Source: Amphimedon queenslandica
Lineage: Eukaryota; Porifera; Demospongiae; Haplosclerida; Niphatidae
Length of the DNA: 64,000 nt
Assembly (NCBI RefSeq): GCF_000090795.2
Contig: NW_003546243.1
Location: forward strand, 588,608 to 652,607
Direction of reading: 5' to 3'
In this document: positions 59,301 to 64,000 of the stretch, piece after piece
How positions within the stretch are numbered: the first letter of the stretch is position 1
Layout: each line of letters opens with the position of its first letter
Made by a program: the position numbers and the translations under genes
Notes under the pieces: generated by a model
Seen by the model: the letters and a program-made list of their open reading frames with translations, nothing else
Databases searched by the model: none
What the model was told of the DNA's origin: nothing

Positions 59301-61108
59301 CACATGCGCGATATGCATGATATTTTATAGTACTACAATGTATGTGATGTGTGTGACACATGTACACATGTGAGTGTAAATACTGACCAGCTCCAGTTTT
59401 CCTTTGATTTCAGTCAGCTCTCTTTCTTTCTCATACAATTGTACTTCAAGCTTGGACTGACTGCTGTGAGCCTTTTCTCTTAGCAGTGCAGTCTATAAGA
59501 GGAGGAGTGATGAGAGAGAGAGAGAGATAGATAGAGAGACTTAACCTCTTGTTCTAAAGCTGTCAGTGTGTCATGCTGTATTCTGACCATCTCTTCATCC
59601 AACTGATAGGCCTCTTTTGTATTAGCTTCTCTTTGTCTCCTACAATACATGTACATATGAACATGTACATGATAGTGTATAATGGGTGTACTTGAGAGCA
59701 TTCTGTGCTGATTCCACTTCAGTAGACATATCACAAATAAATTCCTCAAAGTCAGTGACAAGTTCAGGATTAGAATTATTTAACCTGATCCAGAGCTGCT
59801 CAATGCTCTCTCTACCAAGTAAAGAAACAAGCAGGTATTACATTATCTTTTAAAGTTATCAGACCATCAAAAACATAACTTCAAGGGCAAATAAAAAACA
59901 AAAACACAAGATAAAAATAACAAACACAATGCCATTATATACAGGATCTCTATTCGTACTGGGACATATGGGTGTGTGTGTTTACTACTGATAAATTACT
60001 TACACAGTCAATGTCACCATAGTAATTACATTAACACTACACTCTATTTAATGCCAGGACAACAACAACAATAGCATCCAGGCCCTATCTTTTATCTAAT
60101 GTACATGTGGGGGCTAGAATATGCATACGCTGTACATTGTATGGGGGTTCCTGTCTCTTTTGGAGTGGAGCCAAAACAGCAGCACAAAGCAACTTATAAT
60201 TATCAATTGATGTACACGTTCATATAAAGAATCATTGTTAACACAATACATGTACATAATAATGCAGTATATGCTCTGTACCAATAATTAATGCATCAAA
60301 TACATGTACTGAAAATACATGTACATGTACTGTATATTAATGATAAGCATAATAACTTAATGTGAGATAAAACAAACAAGATTATAGGAAACTGATAATG
60401 TAACACAGAAAGAGGAGGAGCACTGAAAGGAGGAAGAGGGTCTTACAACTAACAAACATGTTCAGTGTTGTTTTAATGCCTTACTAGTACATCTTGTGTA
60501 ATTACATTAAACAAAACTAATCACTTATAATGAATATCAATGAGTGCTCACTGTGTGCGGGTCGCAAGAGGTTTCAAAGAAGTCTTAAAGGAATCGGTCG
60601 GTTTCTGTACCCCGTTACTCTCTCCGCTTCCTCCTCCTCCTGTCCCATCTCCCTCTACTGTCTCAAAGAATATCTCGGGAATCGGTCTTCGTCTCACACT
60701 CCGTCTTGAAGACCCTCCCCTTTTTAACAACTCTTCCGTAGCAGGTTCGAGAGAGTCCGGATTCAACGAGGAACTCATTTGGGCCTGACGTAAGAAAGTA
60801 GCAAAGCCGGCCATGAATTCGTCAAGAGTGATACGACCATCTTTATCTGCATCCAACTCCTCAAAGGCTTTATCTAGTTGGTTAGCGTCTGGGAAGACCT
60901 CAGAAAAGTCTTCTTTGAGCAGATAGTCCCTCTCTTCCTCTTCTTCCCCTTCACTGCTGTTACCACGAGACAAGAACTGGTGAAATAGGACAGCAAGTGA
61001 TGGACGCCAGCCTCTAAGGAGACTCCCTGTTGGCGAAGCGGGGAGGCCGAGCTGGTGGTTACTGTGTGAAGCGCCATTGTAGCGCTGCTGTACTTGTGTA
61101 GGATCCAT
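56311..61108 (-). CDS. Large EF-hand/coiled-coil/Rab GTPase (RASEF-CRACR2A-RAB44 type)
   Basis: Seventeen exons close in phase to 820 aa. The N-terminus (exon 60552-61108) has one canonical EF-hand, [13 protein letters not shown] (about residue 90), preceded by a degenerate partner. Coiled-coil exons between 58.5 and 59.8 kb (QLWIRL..., [40 protein letters not shown]) cover about residues 190-420. A proline-rich linker with RKSYSNPDM leads to a Rab domain at about 620-800: P-loop GNPHVGKS, switch I STIGVDF, switch [14 protein letters not shown] and ETSAK all intact, ending in CSC, a typical Rab prenylation CXC. So it should be a membrane-attached, calcium-responsive GTPase linked to vesicle transport. 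Which of RASEF, CRACR2A or RAB44 is closest I cannot tell; these may be one ancestral family. Confidence 0.9.
57955..58505 (+). repeat. Tandem array of the ~187-bp palindromic repeat in an intron of the Rab gene
   Basis: Three copies, marker GTAGAAAG at 58076, 58263 and 58450 (period 187). Two copies contain CCTGTACTATAGTACAGG without change. Fills the intron 57923-58542 and, relative to the host gene, lies in antisense orientation. Confidence 0.92.
59812..60551 (-). other. First intron of the Rab gene
   Basis: 740 bp, AT-rich, with several ACATGT hexamer runs (for example near 60245 and 60325). No other feature seen. Confidence 0.6.
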
Positions 61109-61508
61109 CTCTCTCTTTCCTTCAGCAGAGAATCCGGTGGTCTATGGTTTCCTGTAGTGTGCTTCCTTCCCCTATCTCCGCCTTCGCTCTCCTCCTTCTC
61201 AGGAAAATGACATGTGAACGCATCTTGGGTCGCTTGGTCTACTCTTATAGCAGTTATAGCCTAGGAAAGAAAACAGAAAAAAGTGTTAAAGTGCTAATGC
61301 AAAATCTTCACTCCAGCCCTTCCAAAAAGTGTGTATGGCAAAGTCTGCTTAACCAGCCCACCCACGCAATTCTCTTCCGCCATTTTGTGACACACCTTCA
61401 TTGTAGGTGTGGCTTCGTAGCAGCTGGCAAATCACTTAAATCAGAGCTAAAGTCCACTGCACTTGACTTGAAGCATCTCTATTTTATTGCTCCTGTTTTA
61501 GAAAAGAA
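61109..61508. promoter_or_regulatory. Divergent promoter between the Rab gene and the 370-aa gene
   Basis: 400 bp between two start codons pointing apart. It is open in one forward frame (61144-61512, 122 codons) but that reading has no recognisable domain and overlaps the likely 5' UTR, so I do not call it. Confidence 0.4.
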
Positions 61509-63132
61509 ATGAAAAAATCTAGAGAAATGAAGAAGTCTTTTCGTAAAAGTGACACTGCTGGTAGCCTACCAGTTTGGTCATTTTCATTATCTTATAATTA
61601 TTCTTTTCCTACTTTTAGACACTTTCAAGTCAATAGAACTAATAGCTGGAGAGACTGGGAGAGAAGGAGGAGGACGGAGTAAATCAAAGAGAAAAACAAG
61701 AGACAAAATAAGTGTTTTGAAAGTGAGTGCAAAGATACTAGTATACAGTGGGTGTGGTTTACAATTAATTATAATTATTGCTAATTATCAATTATTATTA
61801 TTATTATTAGGAATCTAATAAAGAAAATGAAGTATTTGAGCCCTCGGCCGATCGGAAAAACTTGATATCATTATTGACAAGAGGAAGACTATCAGTAACT
61901 AATGCATTAATTATATAATCATGTTAATAATCACCTCAATCCCTGTAGCATAAAGTTGGTTTGTACAACAAGGCTAGGGTATCGGAACCAGTCACACGAA
62001 GTATGTCATTTTTAGTAATTTTAGATAATTTTAAAATGTACATTTATGATTAGAAGGAAACCAATTAAAGGTAGCGTGAGTAGCACCATTGACTTATTGT
62101 ATTGTATAATCTTTCACATACACTCCTCCTCTTCAGCCATTATCAACTGCCGGTCAGGATAATGCCAAGGTTATCCTCTCTCCTTCCTCTTATCCAAGAG
62201 AATCAGAGTCATCAACACCATCGCCCCCTTTATCCCCCGAGCAGCATGAACACAATATGGAGGTTAGTCCTGGGCTCACTTCCACAAAAATGAAGGACGT
62301 GTCACTCCGTATACTGGGAGGATTGAAGGCCGACCGCCCGATTGATGAAATGGAATACGTAACAAGAGTTAAGCTAGAGCTAAGGAAAATAATGAAACAA
62401 AGGTAATGCATGGTTTATTGCTGCTGCTCTTCATGTATGATTCTCTTTTAGTAATGCTAGTATGTATGATGAAATGGAGCGTTACATTATGGGAGACTCA
62501 AGATGTGAATATCCTTCTCCACAGTCGCCAATCTCTCCTTCTCCTCCTCCTCTCCCTCCTCTACCTTGTCCTGTTAAGGTTGTGGTTAGTAGTCCTCCAA
62601 AGGAAGAGTCAAGAGAGAAAGAGATGTCATCATCAGGAGGAGAAGAGTACTTGTCCTCAGCTGCTGGTCGATATGTCAGTATAGAGTCTTGTAATAAGTA
62701 AGTAGGAGGAATAAGAATCATCATGACATGTGTATAGCAAGATGTTTTATGGCCCCACATTTTGTTATAAATTCACAAAATTTTGGGCCACAAAATATCG
62801 TATTTCTTGATATCCTCTACCCTTCTCTCTCCCCATATAGTCCACTGTTGGGCTCAACCAGTCCTAATGTTAACAATCCTTCCACGGCTAGTCTTCTAAC
62901 TTTTCACACTGATCCCTCTCATCTGTCGCATGGACACGCCCACTCCTCTTTTCTTCCTACGGACCCTTCCCACCTTACTTCTGATCCTCTCTTGAGCGAA
63001 CATGCCCACTTTTACGAAAGGGGGGTCCCTCAAAGAACGACAGATTTTTTAGACATAGTCGATGATTGTATGTGCGTACAAATACAAGGGTCTGTCGAGA
63101 GACCACGCATGTTCCCGCATAAGTTATACTGA
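61509..63132 (+). CDS. Uncharacterised protein, 370 aa, disordered with a central helical block
   Basis: Not recognised. Exons 61509-61560, 61619-61722, 61811-61894, 61949-62000, 62054-62070, 62137-62402, 62452-62697 and 62841-63132 close in phase. The 17-nt exon is needed to keep the frame. Visible parts: basic start (MKKSREMKKSFRKSD) and KSKRKTRDK, a Ser/Pro region with PSPPLSPEQ, a helical block LRILGGLKADRPIDEMEYV and VKLELRKIMKQ, then YDEMERYIM, poly-Pro PSPPPLPPLP, and an acidic/His-rich C-terminus (LLTFHTDPSHLSHGHAHSSF). The helical block is the part most likely to show remote similarity. The start is the first ATG giving a continuous model; an upstream start is not excluded. Tail to tail with RPL12. 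Confidence 0.65.
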
Positions 63133-63474
63133 CATATACTGATATGTGCAAGGATATACTGAGTACTGCTAATTGCAGGTTTTTAATGTGCAAATATATG
63201 ACGTTATCAAATCATATCATATGTGTATTATATTCATTGTTTTAATTAATATTAATGAGATACTTCATAAAGCATATTGCCATGTCATGATCACTAACAT
63301 TGCATGTGTGGCTGGAACATTATGCTACCATAGATAATAGAGTATCTATTATGCTTCCATACAGCATAGATAGTCAAAGTTAATATTTGGTAGTAATAAT
63401 TCGGTCAAATAATGATAATTATTATCAACAATAATAAACAAAATCATTTATTATTATTTATAGTCTTTGTTCTC
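63133..63474. other. 3' flanks of the 370-aa gene and RPL12
   Basis: AT-rich, no ORF. Two short stretches with ATAATAATT-like repeats; nothing else seen. Confidence 0.5.
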
Positions 63475-64000
63475 TTACTCTTCCTAAAAAATAACAAAGC
63501 GTCAATACAATCAATGAGAACACAGTGCACTTACAGGTATAGTGATAGCTCCACTCTTTATCTCATCAATCTTATCATGAGGATGAGACCCATCAACAGT
63601 ACAACCCACCGACTGGCAGGTACCCAATATCTCCCGTACTGTACCTAGAGTGAGAATGAAAGTATGGAGTCACGAGTCTTGAAACATGGAATCGTGAGTC
63701 TGAATCTTTTCTCATACCTGATAGATATCTTGACATTGATCTAGGCCTCATTGTCTTGGCAATCTCAATTACTTGCTCCATTGTGATATTACCAGAGTGC
63801 TTGACTAAAATAAAACAATAAAATAAACGGCACACTTTCATTTTCTTACTGTTCTTGACTTTCTTCCTATCACGTGGTGGTTCTTTCAATGCTTTGATAA
63901 TAAGGGCAGCTGCACTGGGCACCACTTCAATCTTGGCCTGTCTGTTCTGTACTACTAGTTTAACGGTGATACGTAAACCCTTCCAGTCACCGGTCGCCTT
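63475..64000 (-). CDS. RPL12: 60S ribosomal protein L12 (uL11), 3' part, runs off the window
   Basis: Minus-strand exons 63850-64000 (continues outside), 63718-63804, 63535-63644 and a 9-nt last exon 63475-63483. Readable: [68 protein letters not shown] and [23 protein letters not shown], nearly the same as human RPL12. It forms the base of the ribosomal P-stalk and helps recruit translation factors. About the last 95 codons are present; the N-terminus lies beyond 64000. The last exon adds only two Glu codons and the stop. Confidence 0.96.

Noticed and set aside
60738-60752. GGTTCGAG resembling a tRNA T-loop
   Set aside because: Lies inside the coding first exon of the Rab gene on the other strand, with no cloverleaf around it.
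61144-61512. 122-codon forward ORF between the Rab gene and the 370-aa gene
   Set aside because: No recognisable domain, low-complexity start, lies in a divergent promoter and overlaps the likely 5' UTR; chance ORF is the simpler reading.
1-64000. Retroviral, LTR, Polinton or LINE remnants, CRISPR arrays, rRNA
   Set aside because: No reverse transcriptase, integrase, capsid or polymerase motif, no paired long terminal repeats and no spaced repeat array of CRISPR type were seen on either strand by eye.

Overview
The window looks like a gene-dense animal genome, most likely a demosponge such as Amphimedon queenslandica. This is inferred from AT-rich intergenic DNA, intron-rich genes with many introns of about 45-120 bp, intergenic gaps of 150-400 bp, animal-specific families, and a tandem CABIT-SAM family that I cannot tie to a vertebrate locus. 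I found 15 genes. Fourteen look complete apart from one 300-N assembly gap, and one ribosomal protein gene runs off the right edge. I built exon chains by hand from GT-AG (one GC-AG) splice signals. For the 13 complete genes without a gap the summed exon lengths are multiples of three with no internal stops, which supports the models but does not replace RNA data.

Layout. (1) 1.7-17.3 kb: five paralogous genes (four +, the last inverted) coding for adaptor-like proteins with proline/tyrosine-rich regions, a CABIT domain (absent in the third gene), a coiled coil and a C-terminal SAM domain. They resemble GAREM/THEMIS-type signalling adaptors. (2) 19.9-30.3 kb: a DUSP8/16-like MAP-kinase phosphatase (-) and a CAPN5-like calpain (+), diverging. 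(3) 30.7-51.7 kb, all +: the cohesin release factor WAPL with six AT-hooks, a HERC3/4-like ubiquitin ligase, and a PDZ-SH3-SH3 scaffold. (4) 52.1-61.1 kb: KIF17/OSM-3 kinesin-2 (-) head to head with CDPF1 (+), then an EF-hand/coiled-coil/Rab large GTPase of the RASEF/CRACR2A type (-). (5) 61.5-64 kb: an unrecognised 370-aa protein (+) and RPL12 (-, partial).

Themes. The CABIT-SAM adaptors, the MAPK phosphatase and the PDZ-SH3 scaffold could all act in receptor tyrosine kinase/MAPK or cortical signalling, but this is inference; the other genes are unrelated housekeeping, cohesin, ubiquitin and ciliary genes. Two matches to the RFX X-box consensus lie in the promoter shared by KIF17 and CDPF1.

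Non-coding structure. A repeat family of about 180-187 bp, many copies carrying a perfect palindrome, occurs at seven or more places in both orientations, nearly all inside introns. There is also a TIR-bearing MITE-like element, a 42-bp hairpin minisatellite, and several CT or CA microsatellites lying against splice acceptors. I saw no retroviral, LTR, Polinton, LINE or transposase coding sequence, no CRISPR and no convincing tRNA or rRNA.
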